Assembly: GCA_964385755.1 (NCBI GenBank)
Contig: CAYLPZ010000001.1
Span: forward strand, 186,001 to 250,000
Source of the DNA: CAG-698 sp964385755
GTDB taxonomy: Bacteria > Bacillota_I > Bacilli_A > ML615J-28 > CAG-698
Direction: 5' to 3'
DNA: 64,000 nt
In this document: positions 34,201 through 41,758 of the stretch, in pieces
Position numbering within the stretch: the first letter of the stretch is position 1
Layout of the letters: every line of letters starts with the position of its first letter
Made by a program: the position numbers and the translations under genes
The notes under the pieces: model-generated
Seen by the model: only the letters and a program-made list of their open reading frames with translations
Told to the model about the DNA's origin: nothing
Databases searched by the model: none

Positions 34201-35855
34201 CCACTATTATATTTTGCTTTCGCAAGCGTTAATGTATCAATTGTTGGATAAACTCGTTTGCCTAATCCAAGTTTTTCAATATTATGATAAATATGTCCAT
34301 TGTCAAAAGCAACATTATGACCAACTAATATCGTCCCATCAATAAACTCCAAAAACTTTGGTAGTACATCCTCAATAAATGGTGCATTTCTAACATCATC
34401 ATTTGTTATATGTGTTAAATTAGTTATTCCTTCTGAAATAACCCTACGTGGGTTAATTAATGAACTAAATGTATCAATAACTTGTCCATGATATATCTTT
34501 TGGGCACCAATTTCAATTATCTCATTATATGAAACATTAATTCCTGTTGTTTCAATATCATATACAACAAATGTAGCATCATTAAGAGGAATATCTTCTA
34601 CAGTAAATGCGGGATTATAATAATCACTATTTACATAATTAGCTTCAATACCATAAATAGGTTTAATATTATATTTCTTACATAATTTGTCAAATTCACC
34701 AAGTCCTTGAACAGTATTTTTATCAGTTAGAGCTATTGCCTCATGTCCATAATCAACTGCTCTTGCAACATAATCTTCTAATGATAAAACAGAATCTAAA
34801 AATGTCATTTTACTGTGAGCATGTAATTCAACACGTTTGTTTTTTTCATTGTCAAAATGAGTTTGCTTTTTTTCAGGAATACCTTTACTAATTATCTCAA
34901 ATATTTTAACAACAACATCTCTAGTAAAACTATCATAAGCAGCACAACCATAAACTCGAATAATATTTCCAGTTGTGACTCTAGTATTATAATATTCTTC
35001 TGATTCTTTACTATTTTGATTAATAAAGGTTTTAATAACAATACTTCCAGATTTATCAGCAACAGTTGCTTGAAAAATCTTATAGCCTGTTTTTGTTACA
35101 GTTACTTGATGTGAAGTGACTTTACCTTCAATCAAGAAATAAGAATTACCAAATCTTTGAGTATAATCTATTATTTCTTCATCGGTTGAAGGAATTTCAG
35201 AGATTAAATTCAATTTATCATTAAGATGAGTATTTTTCTTTTTAGGTTTATATGTCTTTTCCTTCTCTTTATTATCAGATACTGAAGGTATACTGCTTCT
35301 TGCATTCTCTTTAGCAATATCAAATTCTTTTTTCGAAGCATCTTCAATAGTTTGAATAATACTTTTAACACAATCATCTTCTTTAATAATAAATTCAACA
35401 AATGACAAGCCTAAAACAGAAATGCTCTTTTTAACAAATAAGAACAAACTTTCAATATTTTCTTTATCTTCGCTTGCACAAGTTAACTCCACTTTATTCT
35501 CATTAAATGACACTTTAAAGTTTTCAAGTGCACGAAATAATACATTTTTTGCTTTAAGAAGGTTTAAAGTATATGAATAATAATCTGAAAGCATCTCAGG
35601 AGAAATATAACTATTTTCATATAAATAAGTAACATGACAGCTTTTACATAAGCCACTTTCAATTAGTTTATTTTTAAACTCCTTATTAAAATCATCCATA
35701 ATATGAACTGGTAGACAATTAGGAAATATAACCTTTAATGTTAGTTTTTTGTCTTTAACATTTAGTTCAACATCATCTAATTTTGCATTCTCATATATTG
35801 AATCTATTTCCATTTTTATTGACTCTAAAAGTTTAATAAATCTTTTATTATTCAT
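31296..35855 (-). CDS. polC: DNA polymerase III alpha subunit, Gram-positive type PolC
   Basis: Start chosen at ATG 35855 behind GAGGGAG; an in-frame upstream ATG lacks a site. It is 1,519 residues, slightly longer than Bacillus PolC. Domain order is typical: N-terminal domain, OB fold (ITYTQRFGNSYFLIEGKVTS region), split PHP domain (ELHAHSKMTFLDSVL), inserted DEDDh 3'-5' exonuclease (FVVYDIETTGINVSYNEIIE; HNVAFD; HHRASNDAIAT), zinc-binding cysteines (CPKCHFSAF; CNCPICN), and the polymerase core with the Asp motif PDIDLNFSGEYQ and FRGGTIGTIAERTA. The C-terminal duplex-binding and HhH parts follow (RLDPF is replaced by IPFVAVDSLGESTAKTLVERR). PolC is the main leading-strand replicase in low-G+C Gram-positives. 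Confidence 0.96.
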   Translation of the reverse strand: MNNKRFIKLLESIKMEIDSIYENAKLDDVELNVKDKKLTLKVIFPNCLPVHIMDDFNKEFKNKLIESGLCKSCHVTYLYENSYISPEMLSDYYSYTLNLLKAKNVLFRALENFKVSFNENKVELTCASEDKENIESLFLFVKKSISVLGLSFVEFIIKEDDCVKSIIQTIEDASKKEFDIAKENARSSIPSVSDNKEKEKTYKPKKKNTHLNDKLNLISEIPSTDEEIIDYTQRFGNSYFLIEGKVTSHQVTVTKTGYKIFQATVADKSGSIVIKTFINQNSKESEEYYNTRVTTGNIIRVYGCAAYDSFTRDVVVKIFEIISKGIPEKKQTHFDNEKNKRVELHAHSKMTFLDSVLSLEDYVARAVDYGHEAIALTDKNTVQGLGEFDKLCKKYNIKPIYGIEANYVNSDYYNPAFTVEDIPLNDATFVVYDIETTGINVSYNEIIEIGAQKIYHGQVIDTFSSLINPRRVISEGITNLTHITNDDVRNAPFIEDVLPKFLEFIDGTILVGHNVAFDNGHIYHNIEKLGLGKRVYPTIDTLTLAKAKYNSGLKKFGLEDLVKYFNITLDGHHRASNDAIATAEIFIKMWNDLLNDGITNYNQINSLVDEETIFKTFYSYHVTMLALNRVGLVNINRMVSDAHCNHFYKTPRFLKRVINEHREGILVGSSCVHGEVFETALNKDFDELLKVMEFYDYIEVQPVSCYSSLIEKKQDELTEGKIRNVISKIIKAAGVLNKMVVATGDIHELDASDRVYRAVVCDKPLIGGGIHDLNGLENLPDTHYRNTEEMLSEFAFLGENVAYEIVVTNTNKIANMVETFNLFPKKLFAPEDDFMKKFGVPSAVEDLKHITYEVAHGMYGNPLPQIVSDRLDKELGSIIKNSFGTIYYIAYLLVKHSRDAGYVVGSRGSVGSSLVATFMCITEVNSLAPHYVCPKCHFSAFKYTEEEEKKYVRRSEEIQFIDILNSVDSGLDLPPCNCPICNTPMKGDGCNIPFETFLGFEGDKTPDIDLNFSGEYQSRAHDFCREIFGVENTFRGGTIGTIAERTAKSYIRDYYAKRGKILRSCEVDSMAGKITGIKRQTGQHPGGIVVVPEGVDVNEITPVQYPADDITSEWKTTHVDYHKFEENLLKLDILGHDDPTMVRYLMNFVDENPNEFPFTSVENIPIFDPNVLRMFNGIEVLGVKEEDVLSRVGTTGLPEFGTNLTKNMCEEVRPKTISDLIRISGLSHGTNVWSGNARDYFLGLKEGYDPIPISKLICCRDDIMGYLISKGIPAKVSFKIMEAVRKGRKLTDEFEKIMREHHVEEWYIDCCKKIEYLFPKAHATAYVIMALRIAWFKFYKPLYYYSGFFSKRTDQFEVDTLQKGYDAIKARVLELDTKYGNQDLTENEEQDMKQSKSDLGDMSDVKQKKLLVGLRVALEMCARGYSFLGVDINKSDAVNFTIEGNSLRIPFVAVDSLGESTAKTLVERRGNHPFTSMDDASRRGKISKSLFDKLFVLGAFKDLPKEDKVGLFKFLDDFN

Positions 35856-35935
35856 TTTTACTTCTCCCTCTAATTCCTTGTAAATCATATTATACCACAC
35901 TTTGACATTTTTTTGATTAATTTTTTTTAAAAATA

Positions 35936-35965
35936 AAGGAGACTAAAATTTCTTTTAGCCTCTTT
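35936..35965 (-). terminator. Terminator after the Ig-repeat/glycosidase lipoprotein gene
   Basis: Stem of about 13 bp with one mismatch (AAGGAGACTAAAA / TTTTAGCCTCTT), loop TTTC. On the minus strand it is followed by an A/T-rich tract with T runs. Confidence 0.72.
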
Positions 35966-35979
35966 CTATCTACTATTAT

Positions 35980-38900
35980 TTATTTTAAAAATACATCCTC
36001 TAAAGTAATAGTTTTATCGATTTTATCCTTTCCTTCAATATACCAATACTTTATTTGTAGTGAATTAATATAATCACCAAATATTTGTTTTGATAGAACA
36101 ATCTTACCATTTGTTAAGAATGTTTCTGTACCATTAACAATTATCTGAGCACTACTACAGTTACTTGCTTTTTCGTAGTCTTCATAGAATAATTCAAAAG
36201 TATATGATGAAATATCCTCAGTAAGAACTGCACCAAAGAATATAAATCCACTCTTATCAGTTGTAAATGAGCCGAGTGTCAATGTGCTATACATATTTCC
36301 ATCTTTTTCATAATATACTTTATAGTTGTATGTTGTATTATGAACTAAGTTGTTAATAGTTATTTTTCCATTAACAGTTTCATATAGTATTCCTTCAACA
36401 TCAACATAGACTTTTTTATCAGCTAATGAGAAATTATTATTTGTAACAGTTATTTCTGCACTATCACAAGTAGTTTCTACTTTCGCATTATATCCAGGGT
36501 CATCAGTTACAACTAAGATACAGTTACCATCACTTCTTTCACGTCCATCACTAGGTGAATTTAACACTTTAAAACCACTTTCAGTGCGAACAACGATAGT
36601 AGATGAGCCGCCACCATCAACATTATACGCTTTAATGCAACCATATGTTTTCATTATCGCCGCAATTTCACTTCCATCACAGCCAAACATACCATTAGCA
36701 CCTTGTCTACCATCTACAACCATCATAATTAGCGTGCCATCCTCTTTCATTCCGATTACTGTTCTTGGTGCTCTATCACCTAAATATCCATCTGGTAAAT
36801 GATTTGGATCATTATAAATTACAGTATTATAACCAGTTGCGGATTTAATATTTGCATATTCACCAGTAAATTCATATTGAATTCTAATTCTTGTACCAAT
36901 ACTTAATGCTTCGATAACATCATTATTATTAGTTACAATACCAAATTCGCCTTTTTGTAATTCACATGGTTTATCTGATGTAATTGTTCCTAAACCATAA
37001 AAATCATTTTCATTGTTTGGTAAAGCTTTTTCCGCATTATTTACAACAAAAGTCTTAAATCCTTCTGGCATATTAATTGGAACATATTCCTTATCAGAAT
37101 TATAAACACCAAAATATACACTACTTGTATTCTCTCCTGGAAGTGTATTTAAATTCTCTACTTCTAGTGTTTTTACAATATTGCCATTTGCATCATAAAT
37201 AGCAAGTTTCATGTTTTGTGTGCGTTGTGCACCATATTTTGCTATTAAAGATAAACTTGAACCATCATTAGTAAATCCAAGTGTTCCGCCACCAGGACCA
37301 AAACCACTTGAAGTCTTATAGAATTCACCATCTGAAATATTTTCACCAGTTGTTTGATATGGTAAATTTCCATTACCTTTAATATCAAAGAAATCACCAT
37401 TAACAGCACAAATAACTTTCTTGCCAGGATTTAACTCTTCATAATTTTGAATTAAACCTTTAACAGTCGTAAGCGTCCAAATATTACTTGAAAGATTTGC
37501 CCAAGGGATAATTTGAATATTTTTTGATGAAGGAACACTTAATACATGGACATTTTGTGAATAATATTTTCCAGGTTCAATCATTCCATCAAGGCCTAAA
37601 TATCCATCTACATCAATGTTTTCAGTCATAGTTGAAGTGTATGCTTGATATGACACTTCTGTAACGCCCTCTAACAACTCATAATAGTTTTTAATACTTT
37701 CTTCATAATATTTACCTTCATAACTTGTTCCAGAGGCAGTAGTACCAGAGAAAATCATTTCATCGTTTTTCTTAATTACTTTAACTGTTTTAGTAGTAAA
37801 AATGCTTTCATCACTTACAAGTTTAGCTGTAATAACAGCAGAGCCTAAACTATTTGCTGAAATATTTAAGTCGTTATCAACACTAATAACATCATCATCA
37901 GAACTTGTAATTACTATAGCTAAATCATCTACTTGTGGATAACTAGTAACTATAGCAGTTGTTTTATTACCCTCAAGTAATGCGTCCGCAATACTTAAAT
38001 AAATACGTTTAACCTCAAGTTTATATTCTAAAACAGATAATGATACTTCTTTTTCTACAGTTTGATTATTAATTTCGTAAGAAATTTTTATTGTTCCATT
38101 TCCAACTTTATTTCCAAGTAATAATCCTTTATTTGTTAAAATATTGTCATTACTACTCTCTATAGTATAATCTGTAATTTCTACATTATTTGGAAGTGCA
38201 TACACTTTATATTTACTAACTTCATTTTCATATATTGATTCTTCACATTCAACAACTAAATCTGTAAACTCGTTAATAGTGACATTTATCTCTTCATTAA
38301 CTAATTGATCACCATTTTTATATGATACTGTTAGTGTGCAGTTACCAATTGAATTAGGAATAATAACACCATTTTCATATTTAACATATCCATTACTTGT
38401 TGAAATGTTAGTTATTTCTAAAGTTGTTCCATATGGATTTAAAATAGCTACTGGATTAATATTTCTTCCAATAAATAAATTATTTGGGATGTTTATTGAA
38501 ACACTAGTTTCAACATAACGATTCACCTTAATTTCAACACTTTTTGTAAGGTTTACTCCTTGATACATAGTTGAAACTATTAAAGTAACTTTACCATAAG
38601 CTTTAGCAAGTAAAGTTTCTCCTTGAATCTCTAATATTTCTGGTTTTGATGAATTAGCAACATAATCAGATAATTTAATATGACCAGGTTCAACATATAC
38701 TTCATATGAACTAATATCATTAACAATTAATTCTTTGTTTGTTTCAATCACTAAATCAAAGTTTGCAATTGATATAATTACTTCAAAAGTATCTTCTATT
38801 ACTTCACCATTATATTTAGCTTTAATTGTGATACTGCTTTTACCTTCATCAAAAGGTTCAAGAATTTTCGATTCTTCATCGTAATAAACAATATCTTCAT

Positions 38901-39840
38901 TTCCTAGAGACAAAGTGAAATCATCTAATTTTTGACCATTATAAAACGCTTCAACTTCAATTAATTGATTTACATATAAACTATTAGGAATATTTGTAGT
39001 AATTGCATTCTCATTTGCTTCTTTTTCTACTGTAATTACAGCACTTGATTGTATATTAGAATCTAAGCAAATGGCAGTTACAACGCAAGTACCTTCCTTT
39101 AAAGCAACAAGTTTATTACCATCTACTTTTAACACATCATCTTGACTTAAGATTAAATCATATTCCTTGTTTGTCGCATTAGTTGGTTCAATTATAACTT
39201 TAAATGTTGTTTCTTCATTTTCCTTTAAAGTTGTCTTTTCTACAACTAATTCAATTTTAGTTGTTAAAACCTTAGATACAGTTAAAGTACATTCTTTAGA
39301 TAATAGTCTATCATTAAATTTTGTTGAAACAACAAAAGAAGCAACTCCTTCTTTTAGTGCAGTGATTTTATTATTTTCAACACTAATAATATCCTCATTT
39401 TTATTGAAAATGTTAAAGTCAGTAATAATACTATTAGTATTCTTTTCCACAACAGATATTTCACTTTCTTCATAAACAACTAGCGAATCCTTATATTCTA
39501 TAGACAGTTCATAATTTTCTTCTTTTACATTAACTAAAACTTCTATAGATTTTGATAATTCTTGCTTATCATATACACAAGTTATAGTTAAAGATGCACT
39601 ACCTTCATTAACACCTGTGATTTTACCTTTTACAACAGTAAAGATAGATGTGTTACTAGAAACACAGTCGTAATCTTGAATTTCCTTTGAGCCAGGATTA
39701 ACAGTTACAACATAATTAGATACATCTCCAGCATAGACTTTTTCATTAATAGTAATATCTAGTTGATATTCAACTTCTTTACAACTAGCTAAAACAAATA
39801 AACAGCATACAGCTAATAAAAATGATAATAATTTTTTCAT
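35980..39840 (-). CDS. Lipoprotein with many Ig-like (Big_2-type) repeats and a C-terminal phosphodiester glycosidase domain
   Basis: A 1,286-residue surface lipoprotein. The signal peptide ends in a lipobox (VLASC, Cys about 20). About eight Ig-like repeats follow to residue 680, each with S-x-N-x-x-I-x-x-x-x-x-x-x-I/L-x-A/G-x-x-x-G-x-A/S, e.g. NKITALKEGVASFVVST. The C-terminal region (about 750-1130) is an NAGPA/DUF2233 phosphodiester glycosidase domain: VICAVNGDFFDIKG, SGFGPGGGTLGF, PRTVIGMKEDGTLIMMVVDG and YNVDGGGSSTIVV. A beta-sandwich tail (about 1150-1286) ends the protein. The enzyme family removes sugars from phosphodiesters, so a role in wall- or host-glycan processing is likely. 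It starts just after the HAD gene stop, with AGGAG inside the junction, so the two are co-transcribed. Confidence 0.88.
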   Translation of the reverse strand: MKKLLSFLLAVCCLFVLASCKEVEYQLDITINEKVYAGDVSNYVVTVNPGSKEIQDYDCVSSNTSIFTVVKGKITGVNEGSASLTITCVYDKQELSKSIEVLVNVKEENYELSIEYKDSLVVYEESEISVVEKNTNSIITDFNIFNKNEDIISVENNKITALKEGVASFVVSTKFNDRLLSKECTLTVSKVLTTKIELVVEKTTLKENEETTFKVIIEPTNATNKEYDLILSQDDVLKVDGNKLVALKEGTCVVTAICLDSNIQSSAVITVEKEANENAITTNIPNSLYVNQLIEVEAFYNGQKLDDFTLSLGNEDIVYYDEESKILEPFDEGKSSITIKAKYNGEVIEDTFEVIISIANFDLVIETNKELIVNDISSYEVYVEPGHIKLSDYVANSSKPEILEIQGETLLAKAYGKVTLIVSTMYQGVNLTKSVEIKVNRYVETSVSINIPNNLFIGRNINPVAILNPYGTTLEITNISTSNGYVKYENGVIIPNSIGNCTLTVSYKNGDQLVNEEINVTINEFTDLVVECEESIYENEVSKYKVYALPNNVEITDYTIESSNDNILTNKGLLLGNKVGNGTIKISYEINNQTVEKEVSLSVLEYKLEVKRIYLSIADALLEGNKTTAIVTSYPQVDDLAIVITSSDDDVISVDNDLNISANSLGSAVITAKLVSDESIFTTKTVKVIKKNDEMIFSGTTASGTSYEGKYYEESIKNYYELLEGVTEVSYQAYTSTMTENIDVDGYLGLDGMIEPGKYYSQNVHVLSVPSSKNIQIIPWANLSSNIWTLTTVKGLIQNYEELNPGKKVICAVNGDFFDIKGNGNLPYQTTGENISDGEFYKTSSGFGPGGGTLGFTNDGSSLSLIAKYGAQRTQNMKLAIYDANGNIVKTLEVENLNTLPGENTSSVYFGVYNSDKEYVPINMPEGFKTFVVNNAEKALPNNENDFYGLGTITSDKPCELQKGEFGIVTNNNDVIEALSIGTRIRIQYEFTGEYANIKSATGYNTVIYNDPNHLPDGYLGDRAPRTVIGMKEDGTLIMMVVDGRQGANGMFGCDGSEIAAIMKTYGCIKAYNVDGGGSSTIVVRTESGFKVLNSPSDGRERSDGNCILVVTDDPGYNAKVETTCDSAEITVTNNNFSLADKKVYVDVEGILYETVNGKITINNLVHNTTYNYKVYYEKDGNMYSTLTLGSFTTDKSGFIFFGAVLTEDISSYTFELFYEDYEKASNCSSAQIIVNGTETFLTNGKIVLSKQIFGDYINSLQIKYWYIEGKDKIDKTITLEDVFLK

Positions 39841-39842
39841 CT

Positions 39843-40589
39843 CTAATTTCTCCTATCAAGTACTTCATTTATCACTAAAGCAATTCCATCTTCTTCGTTG
39901 CTTTTACATCTTTTTATATATTCATATTCTTTTTTAATACTTGTTAAAGCATTTTCCATCAAGTAACCATGACCACAATCTAATATAAAATCAACATCGC
40001 CATAATCATCACCAAAACCATATACATAATCATTTGATACATTTAGAATATGAAGAATAAACTTAAGTGCTTCCTTCTTAGTTGCTCCTATTGGTGAAAT
40101 ACGTGCCCATGTACCTTTACCATACAAAACATAATACACGTTTAAACTTTTAAGCTTTTCAAGAATTTTTTCGTGTTCTCCTTTATAAATAATAATTTTT
40201 GTAGCATCAAATTCGTAAAAGTCACTAAACACAGAATACTCTGAAACATCTTCAATACAAGTAGTAAATAGTTTATCTAATGTTTGAATGCGTATAAGAT
40301 TACAATAACTCAAACAAGATCTAACTATTTTGTTTGTTTCTTCTTTACTTGTATAAATATATCTAATGATATTCAAATTACTATCATAAATATCCGCTCC
40401 CGCATTACAAATCAAATAATCTGCATTAATAATATTAAAATAATCAATGCATCTATTAAGAGGTCTTGCGGTATTGATAATAATTATATTTCCTTCTTCT
40501 TTCCATCTTTTTAAAGATTTTAAAGTAAATGTAGAAATAGATTTATCTTTCTTAAGTAACGTATCATCTAAATCAACACATAAAATCAT
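39843..40589 (-). CDS. HAD-superfamily phosphatase, Cof type
   Basis: Start chosen at ATG 40589 (MILCVDLDDTLLKKD) with GGTGAT five bases upstream; the 22 extra upstream codons include no site and are hydrophobic noise. The 248-residue protein has HAD motif I DLDDT, motif II IINTARP, a C2-type cap, and motif IV GFGDDYGDVDFILDCG. Cof-type phosphatases act on sugar phosphates, FMN or other small phosphates. It is followed within three bases by the Ig-repeat lipoprotein gene, which carries a phosphodiester glycosidase domain. A joint role in glycan phosphate handling is possible but unproven. Confidence 0.88.
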   Translation of the reverse strand: MILCVDLDDTLLKKDKSISTFTLKSLKRWKEEGNIIIINTARPLNRCIDYFNIINADYLICNAGADIYDSNLNIIRYIYTSKEETNKIVRSCLSYCNLIRIQTLDKLFTTCIEDVSEYSVFSDFYEFDATKIIIYKGEHEKILEKLKSLNVYYVLYGKGTWARISPIGATKKEALKFILHILNVSNDYVYGFGDDYGDVDFILDCGHGYLMENALTSIKKEYEYIKRCKSNEEDGIALVINEVLDRRN

Positions 40590-40637
40590 TTTATCACCAA
40601 TATTATTATACAATTTTTTATAAAAAAAATAAACATG

Positions 40638-40666
40638 TTGCAAAAAATAAATCAAAGTGTTATACT
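40638..40666 (+). promoter_or_regulatory. Promoter of tRNA-Arg
   Basis: TTGCAA (40638-40643), 17-base spacer, TATACT (40661-40666), 12 bases before the tRNA 5' end. It is divergent from the HAD-lipoprotein operon. Confidence 0.6.
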
Positions 40667-40678
40667 TTTTTTAATAAT

Positions 40679-40755
40679 GCACCTATAGTTCAAATGAATA
40701 GAGCGTCTGACTTCGAATCAGAATGTTGCGGGTTTGAGTCCTGTTAGGTGCACCA
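40679..40755 (+). tRNA. tRNA-Arg (anticodon TCG), CCA encoded
   Basis: 77 bases fold as a standard cloverleaf. Acceptor GCACCTA pairs with TAGGTGC, followed by A and encoded CCA. The anticodon arm is TCTGA-CTTCGAA-TCAGA with TCG in the loop, and the T-arm is GCGGG-TTTGAGT-CCTGT (one G-T pair at the end). A promoter lies upstream and an 11-bp hairpin terminator downstream. The neighbourhood on its 3' side is full of broken and foreign genes. Confidence 0.93.
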
Positions 40756-40768
40756 TATAAGATTACTA

Positions 40769-40802
40769 ATCTTGATACAATTAAATGTGTCGAGATTTTT
40801 TC
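40769..40802 (+). terminator. Terminator after tRNA-Arg
   Basis: 11-bp stem ATCTTGATACA / TGTGTCGAGAT (two G-T pairs), loop ATTAAA or so, then TTTTTTC and more T. Confidence 0.78.
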
Positions 40803-40810
40803 TTTTTTTA

Positions 40811-40835
40811 GGGGTTCAAGTCCCCACGTTACGCC
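40811..40835 (+). other. Orphan tRNA-like T-arm (3' tRNA scrap)
   Basis: GGGG-TTCAAGT-CCCC is a canonical T-arm with the universal TTCAA loop, followed by ACGTTACGCC where an acceptor strand would be. No D-arm, anticodon arm or 5' acceptor half precedes it; instead there is the T-rich tail of the tRNA-Arg terminator. It is not a copy of the tRNA-Arg 3' end. It may be the leftover of an integration event at a tRNA gene or a decayed tRNA. Low certainty because it is short. Confidence 0.35.
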
Positions 40836-40969
40836 TTTTATTTGCCCTGTGTGGTTTTTTTTCTTTTTAAAAGGCATTTTTTCAAGCTGAAAATAATAAG
40901 TGAACACGTCTGAAGTTTTTATTTTTTAACCATTATATGAAAATCATTAATTTATTACCAACTTTTTGA

Positions 40970-41227
40970 TATAATATAATTGGTAATAAAGTTGGTAATA
41001 AGATTGTTAATACTTCACCTGCCACTAGAAAACATGGTTTAAACGCCACTAGGAAGCAAATATTATCAGAAATGAGACACAATCCAAATATTACAAAAGC
41101 CGAATTAGAAATTATTATTGGAATTAGTGATACTGCAATTGATAATAACATTAGATATTTGAAAAATAATGGATATTTAGAAAGAATAGGTTCCAATAAA
41201 GATGGTTATTGGAAGGTTGTTGAATAA
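40970..41227 (+). pseudogene. Winged-helix DNA-binding fragment, 5'-truncated
   Basis: From an in-frame TGA at 40967 the frame is open to TAA 41225-41227. It reads ATRKQILSEMRHNPNITKAE, then LEIIIGISDTAIDNNIRYLK, then NNGYLERIGSNKDGYWKVVE. This is the winged-helix module found at the C-terminus of AlbA_2/RecG-like regulators, where it ends in the same K-x-G-Y-W-K pattern. There is no start codon before an internal ATG that would cut the helix-turn-helix, and no ribosome site. It is therefore a beheaded gene. A 14-bp inverted repeat, TTATTACCAACTTT / AAAGTTGGTAATAA (40952-40965 and 40988-41001), overlaps its broken end. Confidence 0.65.
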
Positions 41228-41242
41228 ATTAGAATTTGAAGG
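41223..41242. repeat. AAATTNNAATTT motif, copy 1
   Basis: AATAAATTAGAATTTGAAGG, starting at the stop codon of the winged-helix fragment. Similar copies lie at 41708 and 42887, at the ends of the next two genes. Confidence 0.4.
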
Positions 41243-41254
41243 TGATTAACTATT

Positions 41255-41713
41255 ATGAAAATGAAGAATCCAATGTTAATTGTAAAAGATATTGATAAAT
41301 CAGTTGATTTTTATAAAAATATTTTTGGATTACATGTAATAGTTGACTTTGGAACAAATAAAACCTTGACAGGAGGTTTAGCATTACAAACACTTGAAAG
41401 CTGGAAAGATTTTATAGGCTTAGATGATATTTTATTTGGTAACAATAGTTCAGAGATATATTTTGAAGAAGATAACTTTGATAAATTTATTGATAAACTT
41501 AAGAATTATGACATAAAATATGTTCATTCTATTAAAGAACATTCTTGGGGCCAAAGAGTAGTAAGAATATATGCCCCTGATATGCATATTATTGAAATAG
41601 GTGAGAATATTAAAACAGTATGCAAACGTTTCTTGAATAGTGGAATGACAGTAGAGCAGGTTGCCAAAAGAATGGATGTACCTATTAAATTTGTAAATTC
41701 ATGTATTCGATAA
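41255..41713 (+). CDS. VOC (glyoxalase/bleomycin-resistance fold) family protein
   Basis: A 152-residue protein whose first 115 residues form a vicinal-oxygen-chelate fold: PMLIVKDIDKSVDFYKNIFG, LHVIVDFGTN, SEIYFEEDNFDKFIDKL and the closing RVVRIYAPDMHIIEIGE with the metal-ligand glutamate. The tail (KRFLNSGMTVEQVAKRMDVP) resembles a small helix-turn-helix-like motif seen at the end of some VOC proteins. Substrate unknown; such proteins serve as lyases, dioxygenases or antibiotic-binding resistance proteins. ATG 41255 follows AAGGTGA by nine bases. It stands between a beheaded gene and a foreign gene, on the same strand. Confidence 0.85.
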   Translation: MKMKNPMLIVKDIDKSVDFYKNIFGLHVIVDFGTNKTLTGGLALQTLESWKDFIGLDDILFGNNSSEIYFEEDNFDKFIDKLKNYDIKYVHSIKEHSWGQRVVRIYAPDMHIIEIGENIKTVCKRFLNSGMTVEQVAKRMDVPIKFVNSCIR

Positions 41714-41723
41714 ATTCCAATTT
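41708..41723. repeat. AAATTNNAATTT motif, copy 2
   Basis: CGATAAATTCCAATTT, overlapping the VOC stop codon. It matches copy 3 at 42887 in 14 of 16 bases. Confidence 0.4.
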
Positions 41724-41758
41724 GACGGTTAGTTGATGCGATAAAAAAGGAGGACCTT

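Noticed and set aside
40683..40907. A 74-codon minus-strand frame
   Set aside because: It runs antisense through the tRNA-Arg gene and its terminator, and has no ribosome site; a shadow of RNA-gene sequence.
40933..41196. An 87-codon hydrophobic minus-strand frame
   Set aside because: It is the complement of the winged-helix fragment, which has clear family similarity on the plus strand.
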